Of a DNA stretch of 64,000 nt, positions 42,530-53,965 are shown piece by piece; the first letter of the stretch is position 1, and each line of letters begins with the position of its first letter. The notes beneath the pieces are model-generated. The model saw nothing but the letters and a program-made list of their open reading frames with translations, was not told where the DNA came from and ran no database searches. The position numbers and the translations under genes are program-made. The stretch is from positions 868,001 to 932,000 of the forward strand of contig NZ_JAPEUL010000007.1 in the NCBI RefSeq assembly GCF_026113935.1, given 5' to 3'. The DNA comes from Marinomonas rhodophyticola (GTDB lineage Bacteria > Pseudomonadota > Gammaproteobacteria > Pseudomonadales > Marinomonadaceae).

Positions 42530-43765
42530 TTAACTTTCCTCAATTATGTTGGGGTCATTCAGAGGGCTAGTTCTTAGTGTTTTTAAGCAAGCTAATAATA
42601 TTACTCCTAATCCCATAGCGACGGCACCAAAAGTAAAAATACTCCCTAATGACGAGAGTAGTTTTCCTAATGCACCGATAGAAAGTGTTCCTATAGAATC
42701 ACCAGAGGCATCTTGAGCCGTCCATATGCCATTTATGCGACCTAAATAATGGTCAGGAGTATGGCCTTGTACAAAGCTATATTGTAGTAATGAGGCAATA
42801 GATACAAGGTAACCAAAGGTTACCAGAAGGATGAGTGCAAGAGGAAAATAGGTCGTACTGCCAATTCCCATTAAACAGAGAAAAGCTGCGAGGCTGATAA
42901 GCATCATTACCAAACCTGGTTTTGCAATATGATTTGCCCAGCCACTAATGATAGCACCCATAGTTGCGCCCAATGGAACCGCTGAATACATTAAGCCTAC
43001 TGTCCAAGCACCACCACCATATACTGTGTCGGCAAGAGCGGGGAAGAGTACACGGATTGCCGTTGTTAAGGTAACGAGTGTTCCCATGATGACAACGCTG
43101 GCAACAATTTTATTGGTAAATAGGTAAGAAAAACCATCCCATAATGATTTCAGCGGATTGTGAGTTGTTACTTCTTTCGGCGGCATCGTTGGTAAAGATA
43201 GAAGCGCTATTAAGGTTATGCCAGTTCCGATGGCTGCAATCATATAGTTCCAAGCTACATCAGAAACAGCAATAATAATACCGCCGACAGCAGGAGAGAT
43301 AACTGTTGCTAAACGTACACTTACCATACTAATGGCGCGAGCTTGCATGAGGTTTTCTCTGCCAACAATAAAAGGCATACAAGCCATTAATGCCGTCACA
43401 CCTAGAGCTCCGAAAAAACCATCCCAGATAGAAAGAACGTAAATCGCCCATAAAGAAGGATCAGGTAACCAAGCGTTGATTGCCATGGCGACAAAGCCTA
43501 AACCACACGTTCCACGAGCTAAAAGAATGAGTTTTTTGCGTTCATATATGTCCGCTAAAACCCCACCTAATAAAAGTCCTACGAACATTCCGATACCCTC
43601 TAAAGCCATGACAATGCCAACCTGTAGGCTATCATTGGTTAAAGAGTAAACTTGTACTGGGATGGCGACTGATAGCATGCCTAATCCTAGAATGGATATT
43701 GTACGAGCAATAAAAACATTGCGAAAATTCTGGTGTGTTGCCAATAGGCTAAAGTCCACGAACAT
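42530..43765 (-). CDS. entS: EntS-like MFS siderophore exporter
   Basis: A 411-residue major facilitator that probably exports the finished catecholate to the periplasm. The N-terminus FRNVFIARTISILGLGMLSVA, then LQVGIVMALEGIGMFVGLLLGGVLADIYERKKLILLAR and the late FVQGHTPDHYLGRINGIW, are characteristic of EntS. It lies 50 bases after the two-module NRPS on the same strand. The frame is intact. Confidence 0.9.
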   Translation of the reverse strand: MFVDFSLLATHQNFRNVFIARTISILGLGMLSVAIPVQVYSLTNDSLQVGIVMALEGIGMFVGLLLGGVLADIYERKKLILLARGTCGLGFVAMAINAWLPDPSLWAIYVLSIWDGFFGALGVTALMACMPFIVGRENLMQARAISMVSVRLATVISPAVGGIIIAVSDVAWNYMIAAIGTGITLIALLSLPTMPPKEVTTHNPLKSLWDGFSYLFTNKIVASVVIMGTLVTLTTAIRVLFPALADTVYGGGAWTVGLMYSAVPLGATMGAIISGWANHIAKPGLVMMLISLAAFLCLMGIGSTTYFPLALILLVTFGYLVSIASLLQYSFVQGHTPDHYLGRINGIWTAQDASGDSIGTLSIGALGKLLSSLGSIFTFGAVAMGLGVILLACLKTLRTSPLNDPNIIEES

Positions 43766-43814
43766 TGATTTTTTTGGGTGTCGCTCACGTTTTTCTCTCT
43801 TTTATTTAAGGTTA

Positions 43815-46800
43815 TTAGACAAACTCTGCAGATGAATTTGATTGGTTATTTGGTGTGTCTTTGGATGAATTATTGAGCAGTCTGTCTAATAATGGGCCTA
43901 ACGATTTTAAGTGCCCAGGCGACAGAATGTCTTCATGACTGCAGTTTGGTAAAGGATAGAAATAAGAGTGCTTAGCATATGTTAGCCAATTTTCTTTAGG
44001 GTTGATGTAATCCGGTAAGGACTTTTCGGCAATAAAAATGCTTAATTTGTCATCATAAAATGGCGTTGATGCTTTTTTGAGTAAGCGAACGGCATCTTTG
44101 TAGTTGGCAAAGATTTGTTCTAACATCTGGTCTTGCTCTTGCTGAGCCGAATGATCAAGTTTTTCTTCCGTTCCACCAATTGCGTTACTTAATAATTGTG
44201 CTTGCTCCCGCTCTGCTCCCATTGCTGCTTCCTCTCCTTTCGGATCATCCCAGTCATGTACTTCGGCTGGGTAGGTGTCTAATAGGCCGAGAAAATTAAC
44301 CTGTTCTCCATACTCTCTTAGTTTTGCTGCAACACCATACGCGACGGTGCCACCGAGTGAATAACCTAGTAGATAATAGGGGCCATGTTCTTGCTCACGA
44401 CGAATAATAGTGAGTTGTTTTTCAATTAATTCTTCTAAACTCGTACTGCTAGCTATAAGTCCGTTGGGTCTTGGTGATTGCAGGCCAATGATAGGTTGAG
44501 TGCCCGTTAAGTACCGTGATAAAGCACTGTATTGCCAAGCAAAACCAGATCCCGGATAAAAACAGAATAATGGTGCACCTTGTCCCTCGCGAAGATAAAT
44601 TAAATCGCTAAAGCCACTATTGGTATCCATTAAATTTTGGTTGCCCTCAGCCAGAATTTCCGCCAATTTTTCTCGGCCGTGCTGTAGTGCATTTTTCTCT
44701 AAAAGGTGAGCAAGCTTGGTAACAGTAGGAGTTACCATGATTTGCCCAACAGTGATGGAGTGTTTCAGTTCGCGACGGATATCAGCAGCCAACCGCATCG
44801 CAAGTAAGGAATGCCCGCCAAGAGCAAAAAAATCGTCTTCAGCGCTAATGTTTTTGACACCTAAAAGTCGTTCAAAAATAGCGGCTAAGTGACTTTCCAA
44901 TCCAATGGAGGGGGAACGTAAAGACGTATTTCTTGCGCTATTTTCTAGTAGGTTTGGTTCTGGTAAAGCATTTCGGTCCAGCTTGCCATTGGCGCTTAGT
45001 GGTAATGACTCTATACACACATAAGCCACTGGTAACATGTGACTTGGAAGTTCGTCTGATAAGGCAGATTTAATGCTTGTTTCATCGTATTGCTTTATAG
45101 GATCTAATACCAAGTAGGCCACTAACTGTCGATTATCCTGCCCTGTGGTATTCTCATTACTGCTTGTTAGTGTTTTGGCAACGACAACCGCTTGTGACAC
45201 ACTGTCTTGTTGTAAAAGAAGTGTTTCTATTTCACCAAGTTCAATGCGCTGTCCACGGATTTTGATTTGGTTATCGACTCTTCCTAAATATTCCACATCA
45301 CCATTTTCTAACCAACGAACAATATCTCCAGTACGATACATTCGATCACCCGGTTGCCCAAATGGATCGGCAATAAAGCGCGTGCAATTTAATTCTGGAC
45401 GATCTAAATAGCCAATGGCTAATTGCACGCCACAAAGATAAAGTTCACCAGTGCTACCTATTGGTACAGGACGTAAATATTGATCGAGAATACGAAGTTG
45501 GGTGTTCCATACAGGTTTACCAATCGCGACTCCTTGCCCCTTAGAAAGTATGTCTTCATAAGCGGATTTATAGGTCACATCAACAGCGACTTCAGTCGGG
45601 CCATAAAGGTTATGCAGTTTTGCACCAAAGTTTGCTTTGAAAGCGAGAGCTTGAACTTTTAACAAGGCTTCACCACTGCAAAAGACGTGTTTTAAGCTTG
45701 AGCAGGTTTTTGTGTTACGTCTGTTACTCTGTTTGCTATCGGTGAAAATAGCGAGCATTGAGGGGACGAAGTGCAAAGTGGTAACAGAGAATTTATCGAT
45801 TGTTTCCATGAGCAGTTCAGGATCACGATGTGCTTCTGGCGGAGCCATTACTAAGGAGGCACCAATCATTGGAGTCCAGAAAAACTCCCAAACCGATACA
45901 TCAAAGCTGCAAGGGGTTTTTTGCAATATGACGTCTTCAATAGAGAGCTTATATTCATCCTGCATCCATAAAATACGATTGATGATGGCTTGATGGGAAA
46001 CGAGAACGCCTTTTGGCCGGCCTGTAGTACCCGATGTATAAATCAGATAGGCAGGATGCTTACCAGTGATAAGTTCAGTAGCTATGGGGGATGTGTCTGT
46101 GTTGTGGTCGTCTATGAATAATTCATCAAATAGCAGATATTTAACGTCATAGTTTGGCCCTTCAAAGCGTATTTTTTGCTCACTTTGAGTAATGAGTAAA
46201 ACAGGCTTTGCGTCGTTAAGCATGTAAGCAAGTCGATCATCTGGGTAGCCGATGTCTAATGGTAGATAGGCCGCTCCAGCATCAATGATTGCCCAAATTG
46301 CTAAACTAAGATTGCAGCTTCTTGGTAAGGCAACAGCGACAATATCGCCTGCTTTCACGCCTTGGTTACGTAAACTACGTGACAGTTGTAGGACTTGCTG
46401 GCGGGCTTCTTGATAGTTTAATTGATGGCTTTCGTCAGCAAGACATGGTGCCATTGGTGTCGCTTTGGCCTGTTGTGCTAGGGCCTGTTGTAACGTTAAG
46501 TCTGGGATGGAATGCTCTGTAGTATTGATGGACTCAATGAACTGTGATTCTTGAATACTAATACTTGGGTATTGGCATAATGGGCGTTCTGGCTCTTGAA
46601 GTGCCGTTTCTAGTGTTTGCTGTATTCTATTCGCAAGGTTCTTTACTTCCGAATCGCTCAGAGCGCCACGATTTTCAATTAGAAATGAAATTTTATCGCC
46701 GGGTAAAACCAATAGTGCTAAAGGATAATGGCTATAGCCACGGTTATGAATATTGCACACATTGAGTGGTTTACCATCTTTACCTTCTAATTGGGTGTCG

Positions 46801-49800
46801 AGATACTCATTATCTGGGTAGTTTTCAACGACGAGAAGAGTGTCAAATAATGTTTGATTGCCAGTGATCTGTTGAATGTCAGCAAGGCCAAGGGTGTCGT
46901 GTTCCAAAAGTTCAATATGACGCTCTTGCATAACAGGTAACTGTGCCCATAAGGATTTGGTTGGATCCAATGTTACCCGTATCGGTAAAGTATTTAGGAA
47001 CAAGCCTACTTGATTTTCAATATCAGCCACATCGCTGCTTCGTCCTGAAACCGGAGAGCCAAAAATAATATCTTCTCTACTTGATAATAGGCTCAAAGAT
47101 TGTGCCCAAAGAGCTTGCATGAACACATTCAGTGTTACGCCGCGTTCTTTTAGTTGAGTCGTAAGTTGACTACTTGTTTGATGATCTAATGAGAACTCAA
47201 ATTCGCTAACCTCATCCTGTTCTTGCTCAAACAATATGCAGGGGTGAGACTGATACATCACCTGTTGCCATTTATGCAAGCTGGCTTGTTGATCTCGATT
47301 ATATAACTGCTTAATAACTTCTGCATAAGAGGTTTTACAAGGGGGGAGACGTTGAGTGTTTTGTTGGTAAGCTTCTAACAGGCTTTGTAAGAGCAGCGGC
47401 GTTGACCAACCATCAATGACAAGATGATGAACAATTAAAATAAGCGCTGATTCTGATGCTTGTGTATGAGTTGGACCTTCCGAGATGAGGTCATTTTCTC
47501 TTTTCCTAAATATACAAGAGCTGCATGAATCATTCCCGCAAAGATATCTGTTTTGCGTGGTACTTGAAGTAGTTCTTGTTCTAGCTGAATTAAGGCTTGT
47601 GTTTGGTTTTCATTAGATAAATGACTGAGGTCATGGGTGCTCAGAGGCCAATTTAATTGTTTTGTATTAGGAATAACAAAAACAGGCTCAGTTAACAGCT
47701 CATGATTGAATGCGCCAGCTAACTGTGGATAACGAATTAATAGAGAGTTTAGTGCATTTTGTAATCTAATATGATCAACTTCGCCTTTAAAGTTTAATCT
47801 TGTAAACGCGTTATAATTGCCCGAACTAGAATCCATCAAGGTCTCAAATAACATGCCTTTTTGTAGTGGTAAAAGTGGTGCAACGTCGGCAATGTTTGCA
47901 ATGGTCTCATAGTTATTGGCTAGTAGCTTATGCTGTTCCTCTGAAATGTCCCAATGAACTTGCAATGGTGTGTTGGTTGGTTTTTGATGGTGTATTGTTT
48001 GATTTATTTCTGTTGCTAAGGCTTTTGGAGTTCGCAGCTTGAACACTTGGCTAGGACGAAGTGTGTAACCCATTTGTCTCAGCTCTGTACAGAGCATAAT
48101 GGCGCTAATGCTGTCGCCACCCAAGGTGAAAAAATCATCAATTGCGCTAACCTGGCTAATTTTTAATACTTTCGAAAAGGTTTCGCAGAGGCAATTTTCA
48201 TTGTCATTTTCGAGATTCTATGAACAAGGACGACGATGTTTTAGCGTCTATTTTAGGTAAGGCTTTTTTATCAACTTTGCCACTGACGTTGCGAGGAAAG
48301 GCTGTCATGACATGTATTGCAGACGGCACCATGTAGTCAGGGAGGGAGCTTCGTAATTCTGATAGCAGTGTTTGTCCGAAAGACGATTGCTTATCGAAAG
48401 ATATGCTAGGTGCGGCACAATAAGCGAGTAGCCGATGACTATTGTTTGCAGCTTCTGCAATAACGATGGCACTTTCTACACCATCAAGTAGAGATAACGC
48501 ATTTTCTACCTCGCCTATCTCAACTCTGTAGCCTCGAATTTTTACCTGATCATCACCCCGCCCCACAAATTCTATATGGCCGGTTTGGCTCCAACGAACG
48601 AGGTCTCCAGTGCGATACATACGAGATTCAGTGTTACTGAAAGGATTAGCAATAAAGCGAGTAGCACTCAGTTCGGCTCGTGCTAAATATCCTTGTGCCA
48701 AGCCAGCACCAGAAATATATAACTCACCGACAACACCTATGGGGACTGGCTGAAGATAGGTATCGAGAACATAAGTTTGGGTGTTGGATATTGGTCGTCC
48801 AATGACTGGTCTGTCGTGTTGTGCTAAGTCTGCTCGTAATGTGTCGACAGTATATTCTGTCGGCCCATATAAATTATGAGCGGTTAGAAGAGGGAAGCTT
48901 TTTAGCTGTTGCCAAAGAGCTGTAGGACAGGCTTCACCACCTATGAGTATCAAACTTGGCTGGTGTTGAGAAAGGCGAGAGGTTGGGTTCATCAGGCCGT
49001 TATTTAGTAGTTGAGCTAATAATGAAGGCGGTAAATCCATTGCATCAATTTGAATATCGTGGACTTCTTCTACAATTGCATAGGCATCACGGCGTGTTTC
49101 TTCATCGAAAATATAGAGTTCTTCGCCTTGGATGAGCCAAAAAATCTGTAACCAGGATGAGTCGAAAGAGAATGAATGAGTATGTGCCGCTCGAAGAGCG
49201 CGATTTGGGTAGCGTTCTTTTACGATCTGTTGTGCTGGTTTGTAAATAGACTCTTGATGAGAGAGTAATAAGTTCAACATGGCGCCATGGGTATTCATCA
49301 CGCCTTTTGGCCTTCCCGTACTACCTGACGTAAAAATAACATAAGCAATGTCATTCCCGGATGGCGTTGGACGGTCTGTTTTGGTAAGCGGTTGTTCGGA
49401 CTGTTGTTTCAACTCTTCGATAAACGTTATATCGTCAATCAAGATGGTTGGGATATTAAGTGATAGTTGAACGCTGGAGTGACTCAATAATAAAACGGGT
49501 TGCGTATCTTCGCACATCATGTCCATGCGTTCTTTTGGATAATCTAGATCCAATGGCAGATAAGTTGCTCCAATATTGAAAATCGACATCATGACGATGA
49601 CAGTATCTGCGCTACGAGGCATAGCACTGGCAATAACGGCATTTTTGCTAGTAAACGATTGATTTAATAAAAAATGACTAAGACGGTTTATTGCCCGCCC
49701 CAACTCCTCAAAGGTCAAGCGAGTTTCTTGTTGTTGATCGGGATTGCGGCAGACGAGAGCGGTTGCATGGGGTTTTTGTGCAACCTGTTGCCAGAAAATA

Positions 49801-51200
49801 TCTAAAATATTGTTGGTGTTTTTCGGTGTAAGTTCACGACCTCGCCCCCATGCAATTACGGTTTGGTACTCATCTGTTGGTAGTATTGAAAGTTTGGCCA
49901 GTTCTGTTTCTGGGGCTGATAACCAATTTTCTAACATGCTGATCAATCGATGAGAGTGTTGCTCCAATGTTGTTTGATCATATCGTTCGTCATTGGCCCT
50001 TAATTCAAAATACGTTCTGTCAGCTTCAACTATGATACTAAATTCAAAGTCATCCACTGGGCCTGTTGCTAGATGATGAGTGATACCTTTCATTCCAGCA
50101 AAATCGAGTTCATAGTCGAATTGTTTGTAATTGATAAGAGTGTTGTAAAGTCCTGAGGATGTAACTTTTTTTAAATCTCGCTGAATTTGTTCTGCGCTGT
50201 AGTGCTGGTGACGACGAATTGTTTTTAGGGATTGCTTGAATTTTTTTGTTAACTGAGGCCATGTTAGGTTGTTATCTACAGTAATGAGCATTGGCAACAC
50301 ATTGACCATAGGCGCGACGGAAGAAATAGCGACAGAGCCTAAGCGACGCATAAATGGCATACCAATAACTTGTTCTGATTGTCCTGTGAATCGATAGAGA
50401 TATGCTACAACAAGACTCATTAACAATTCGGCAGTGCTAGTGTTTTTTTGTTGAGCGAATGCGTTTAGTTTTAGCAAATTGTCAGAGGATATAGGTGCGA
50501 TGGAATGAAGCAAGTTCGACGAGCGCTTTTCATTGGTAACAGCCTTGTTTGTTAGGCTGACCGGAGAAGGTAACGCAGCGCAGTAATCTGACCAAAAACT
50601 TTTGTCGTTCAGATAGTTTTTGGAAGCTTGATAAGCTTGCTCCTCTTCAATCACTTTGGATACTGAAATAAAAAATGAGCTATCAAATGTTTGCTCTGAA
50701 CATAAAGCTTGGTAAATATCGGCAACACGTTTAGTTAATGCGGTAAAACTGAATCCATCCAACATAATGTGATGGTAGCGCTGATACCAAAGCCAAATTA
50801 TTTTTTCTTCTTCTTGAATACATATCAAAATTTGCCTTTGTAAAGTTAAATTGTCGTTGTTCTTAAGAGGAAGATCGTTATTCGTGTCTTCTTGCATAAG
50901 TGCAAACGCTTTTTTACGCCCATCTTTCGATTGGGTAAAATCCAGCTTTTCTACTTTTAGGGGAAGTGTCGCAACAGTATACGTTGTAATGGATTGCTGA
51001 AGGTTTTCAAGGTAATGAGCGTGGACAGTATCTGCGTCAGAAATAGCTGTACGAATTGCCTGCTCAAGGTAGTCAATATTGATGTCACCTTTTATTTCTA
51101 TGCAGTGAGAAATGGTGTAAATGTTTTTGTCTTCAGATACTTGATCAGCTAGCCAAATACCTTGCTGTGTCTTGGTCAGTGGGAAAGTTTTAGGTTGCAT
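43815..51200 (-). pseudogene. Two-module NRPS C-A-T-C-A(Ser)-T-TE, two frameshifts
   Basis: Reads as one 2461-residue enzyme after one extra A (minus strand, 48207-48210) and one missing A (47494-47497) are corrected. Module 1: C (YHHIMLDGFS), A, T (TLGGDSISAIML). Module 2: C (VHHLVIDGWS), A, T (ALGGHSLLAMRL), TE (LLGYSLGGTVAYG). The second A code reads D-V-W-H-F-S-L-V-D-K, exactly the EntF serine code. The first reads D-S-L-D-L-G-L-V-D-K; the acid at position 278 could favour a cationic amino acid (inference). The layout equals NRPSs of DHB-X-Ser siderophores (chrysobactin/vanchrobactin type). No separate epimerisation domain. Downstream of mbtH. Confidence 0.92.
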
Positions 51201-51214
51201 AGTGAAAATCCTTA

Positions 51215-51436
51215 TCAGCCTTCTAGCACTGAGTGTTTAAAGGGGTTAATTGCTGTCCAATGTTGCTCTACATAGTCAATGCATTCGGCTCGCGACATTG
51301 GGCCAATAATTGTTTGCCAACCATTTGGAATGGCAGCGAATTCAGGCCATAAACTGTATTGTCCATGTTGATTTTGCAGTACAAGAAAATTGAACGCTTC
51401 ATTATCGAACGGGTTGAGGTGTTGAGTGCTTTTCAT
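51215..51436 (-). CDS. mbtH: MbtH-like NRPS helper protein (YbdZ)
   Basis: A 73-residue MbtH family protein that binds and stabilises adenylation domains. Diagnostic residues are QHGQYSLWPEFAAIPNGW, GPMSRAECIDYVEQHW and the terminal NPF. It ends 14 bases before the start of the two-module NRPS, the usual position. RBS AAGGAAAG precedes the ATG. It is likely required for one or more of the A domains here. Confidence 0.95.
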   Translation of the reverse strand: MKSTQHLNPFDNEAFNFLVLQNQHGQYSLWPEFAAIPNGWQTIIGPMSRAECIDYVEQHWTAINPFKHSVLEG

Positions 51437-51490
51437 ATATTTCTTTCCTTGTATTACTCGATAAGCAATTTTTATAGAGTGGATAAATTA

Positions 51491-52736
51491 TTAGGTGCTG
51501 AATGCGAAACTGAGGCTTTGCAGTAAGCTTTGTCGCCAGCATAGCCAGTCATGCCCGCCCCGAAATTCTTCGAAACGAACATGATGGCCTGTGTTTTTTA
51601 AGGTGTTTGTCATTACTTTGCTGACTTCTAACATGTCCTGTTCATAGCAGCCTGCTGCTATTACAAATCGTATAGGCGTTGAGCACTTACCTTGTGCTAT
51701 GAGTCTCTTGAATAAGCTCACCTTGGCCTGGTGTAGAATCTACGTTTGGCCACCAAAAAGAGCCAGACTGGCTGATGGCACATGCAAACCGATGGGGACG
51801 TTTTAATGCACCATAAACAGCACACAGACCGCCGAGGCTTTGTCCTGTAACGATTGTTTTGTGTGGGTCATCGGTAATTAAAAATTGTGTACTTACCCAA
51901 GGTAGTAACTCTTGCTCAATGGCTTCCCAAAAGTCGGTATTGCAACCAAGTTCTTGGTAGCGAGATGACGAGTTGATCGAGTCAATAAACACATACAAGG
52001 CTGGAGGTAATTCACCGGTTGCAGTAAGAGTGTTTAAATCAGAACAAATTGGCATCTGTGTTGCCCAATATTGACCATCAAAGAGCAATACTACGGGCAG
52101 GTTATTTTTTGTATTAGTGCCAGTTTTATGTAGCCAAATCCGACGCGAGTTATTTAATATTTCACTATGCCATAGGCTAGTGTGTGTGGGAGCTTGTTGT
52201 ATTTCCTTAGCATTTCGCTGAGTGTTGTCTTGTTTGCCATTTTTTAAAGAAATGGCAGACAAGCTAATATTGTTTCCATTGCTATGAGGCGGTATTGGAT
52301 TTAAAGCGTCGGCTTGCGCACTTATTCCCATTAACTTAATCCACCATTGACGAATAGCCTGTGGATCCTTGTTGTCTGGTGGCGTTTGTTCTTTGCTTGC
52401 TGGCATGAGAAAGTAACTGCCTAGCCAATCTTTTGGTAATGATGTTTCCCAATACCAAACGTCCGTTCCCTTGATATGTGAAAAACATGTTAGTTGTTTC
52501 GTGGGGTGTGGTGTTTTTGAATAAAGATCGATATATACCGCTTCAATATTGGAATTTGGTCCAGCACTATCTTTCCATAGGAATGTAGCCAAGCAGTCTT
52601 GATCGCTTACATTCGGCTGTAGTAAGGGAGTACCTATTTTTTGAATATGTTCCCACCATAACGTAGAGCCTACGTCTTGAGTTTGTAGTAGCGAGTTCAT
52701 GGGGTGATTAGTATTTGTCATGATTCTCTTCGGCAT
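51491..52736 (-). pseudogene. fes: Fes-like ferric catecholate esterase, frameshifted at about 51708
   Basis: A cytoplasmic alpha/beta-hydrolase that would cut the ester bonds of an imported ferric siderophore to free iron. Restored length is about 414 residues. The N-terminal Fes domain has LWWEHIQKIGTPLLQ and GTDVWYWETSLP. The esterase domain has VVLLFDGQYWATQMPI, nucleophile Ser in TIVTGQSLGGLCAVYGAL, SQSGSFWWPN, and the late His in FRGGHDWLCWR. One extra base in the CTCT tract near 51708 breaks it just after QSGSFWW. It is between fepB (12 bases) and mbtH (54 bases). Starts at 52736 or 52721 are both possible. Confidence 0.88.
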
Positions 52737-52748
52737 GGAAAAGTGACG

Positions 52749-53789
52749 TTATCTATCGTCTTTAGCGAATAACTTTGTTAGACGTTTTATCAAGTTGCTG
52801 GAGCTATAATAATCAAGACGAAAGGTGTCATTACCAACAGCATAAATAGAGTTAAGACGTACTGGTGAGGTTTCAGCTAGATAAGTGTTTTCTTTAACAA
52901 CGCTTTCTTGAGGGGGTTCTGCTGCGAATAATAATAAGGTGTTCCCCGTTATCGCATCGGGAAAGCGCTCGCCACTGGCAATAACAATATCATTGCGTTT
53001 GCCCATACTGATGTCGCCACGAACTGAATCTGGAATAGTTGCTAAACTAAAGCCAAGTTTTGTTAGGAGTTGCCCTTGGGCTGATTCTGGCGTCCAGATA
53101 TTTGCTCCTGTTCCGTCTTGGTAATAGACTACGGCCGTTGTTGGTTGAGGAGGTAGCAATGCGTTTGCTTTGAACTGCTCAATTTGTTTATCAAATTCAT
53201 TTACCAAACTACTGGCATTACTTTCTAGACCAATAAAATTACCTAACTCCTGAGCGAGTTCCATCCAGCTTTTGTCACCATAGTTAATGACCGCAGTTGG
53301 TGCTATATCTTTTAGTTGATCGTATAGCTTAAGTGCGGAATCGCCACCCGTTGCTGAGATGATTATTAAATCAGGGTTGGCTTGAATAACTGCTTCCGCA
53401 TTATGCTCTGTTTGATAAAGTGATTTTACGCCACGGCTTCTTGCTAATTCGCCCCATTGAGTGAAAAAACCATCGTCATCGGATATGTTGGTGTTCGGGA
53501 TGGTTGCTCCTGTTCCTACAAGAGGGGCTCCGATTGCCAATAAAGTTCCGGTAATGCTGATACTGGTGGAAACAATGCGTTTAGGTGGTTTGTCTAACGT
53601 CACAGGACCTTTGCTCGTCATCAAAGTTCTTGGCCACCCGGAAGCTTCTTTATGTACTTCATCTATCTTTAATTGCGTTCTTAAATCAGTATGTTGATCA
53701 TTTTCTGCTTTGTCATTGCAGGCTGATAGTAACGAGCATACTGCAATTAAACAGAGTGAAAGAAAGGTTTGTGCTGTCTTCTGTAGCAT
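52749..53789 (-). CDS. fepB: FepB-like ferric enterobactin-type binding lipoprotein
   Basis: A 346-residue periplasmic binding protein with a signal peptide ending in the lipobox LLSAC, so it is probably membrane-anchored. TLDKPPKRIVSTSISITGTL and IGLESNASSLVNEFDKQIEQ are typical of FepB. It delivers ferric catecholate to FepDGC, whose genes lie 2.4 kb away on the same strand. The 37-bp Fur palindrome is 42 bases upstream. Its last 35 residues recur as a separate short ORF in front of fepD. The frame is intact. Confidence 0.92.
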   Translation of the reverse strand: MLQKTAQTFLSLCLIAVCSLLSACNDKAENDQHTDLRTQLKIDEVHKEASGWPRTLMTSKGPVTLDKPPKRIVSTSISITGTLLAIGAPLVGTGATIPNTNISDDDGFFTQWGELARSRGVKSLYQTEHNAEAVIQANPDLIIISATGGDSALKLYDQLKDIAPTAVINYGDKSWMELAQELGNFIGLESNASSLVNEFDKQIEQFKANALLPPQPTTAVVYYQDGTGANIWTPESAQGQLLTKLGFSLATIPDSVRGDISMGKRNDIVIASGERFPDAITGNTLLLFAAEPPQESVVKENTYLAETSPVRLNSIYAVGNDTFRLDYYSSSNLIKRLTKLFAKDDR

Positions 53790-53830
53790 TTGGAAATCCT
53801 AAGTGAAAAAGATGGCAAAGTGGGAAAAAT

Positions 53831-53867
53831 AATAACACATATGATAATCATTATCATATGTGTTATT
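53831..53867. promoter_or_regulatory. 37-bp perfect palindromic Fur box between divergent operons
   Basis: AATAACACATATGATAAT, one central C, then the exact reverse complement. The core GATAATCATTATC is a consensus Fur box. It lies between fepB (-) and the second esterase (+), so it can repress both directions. The symmetry reaches well beyond the usual 19-bp box. Confidence 0.9.
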
Positions 53868-53965
53868 TTATATTTACATTTTTCTTAATCTTCTATCGTT
53901 TGAATTATTAGAAGGTTAGTGATGTTGTATTTTTAAATTTTTGTGAGCAGAGGATAAGACGAAAA

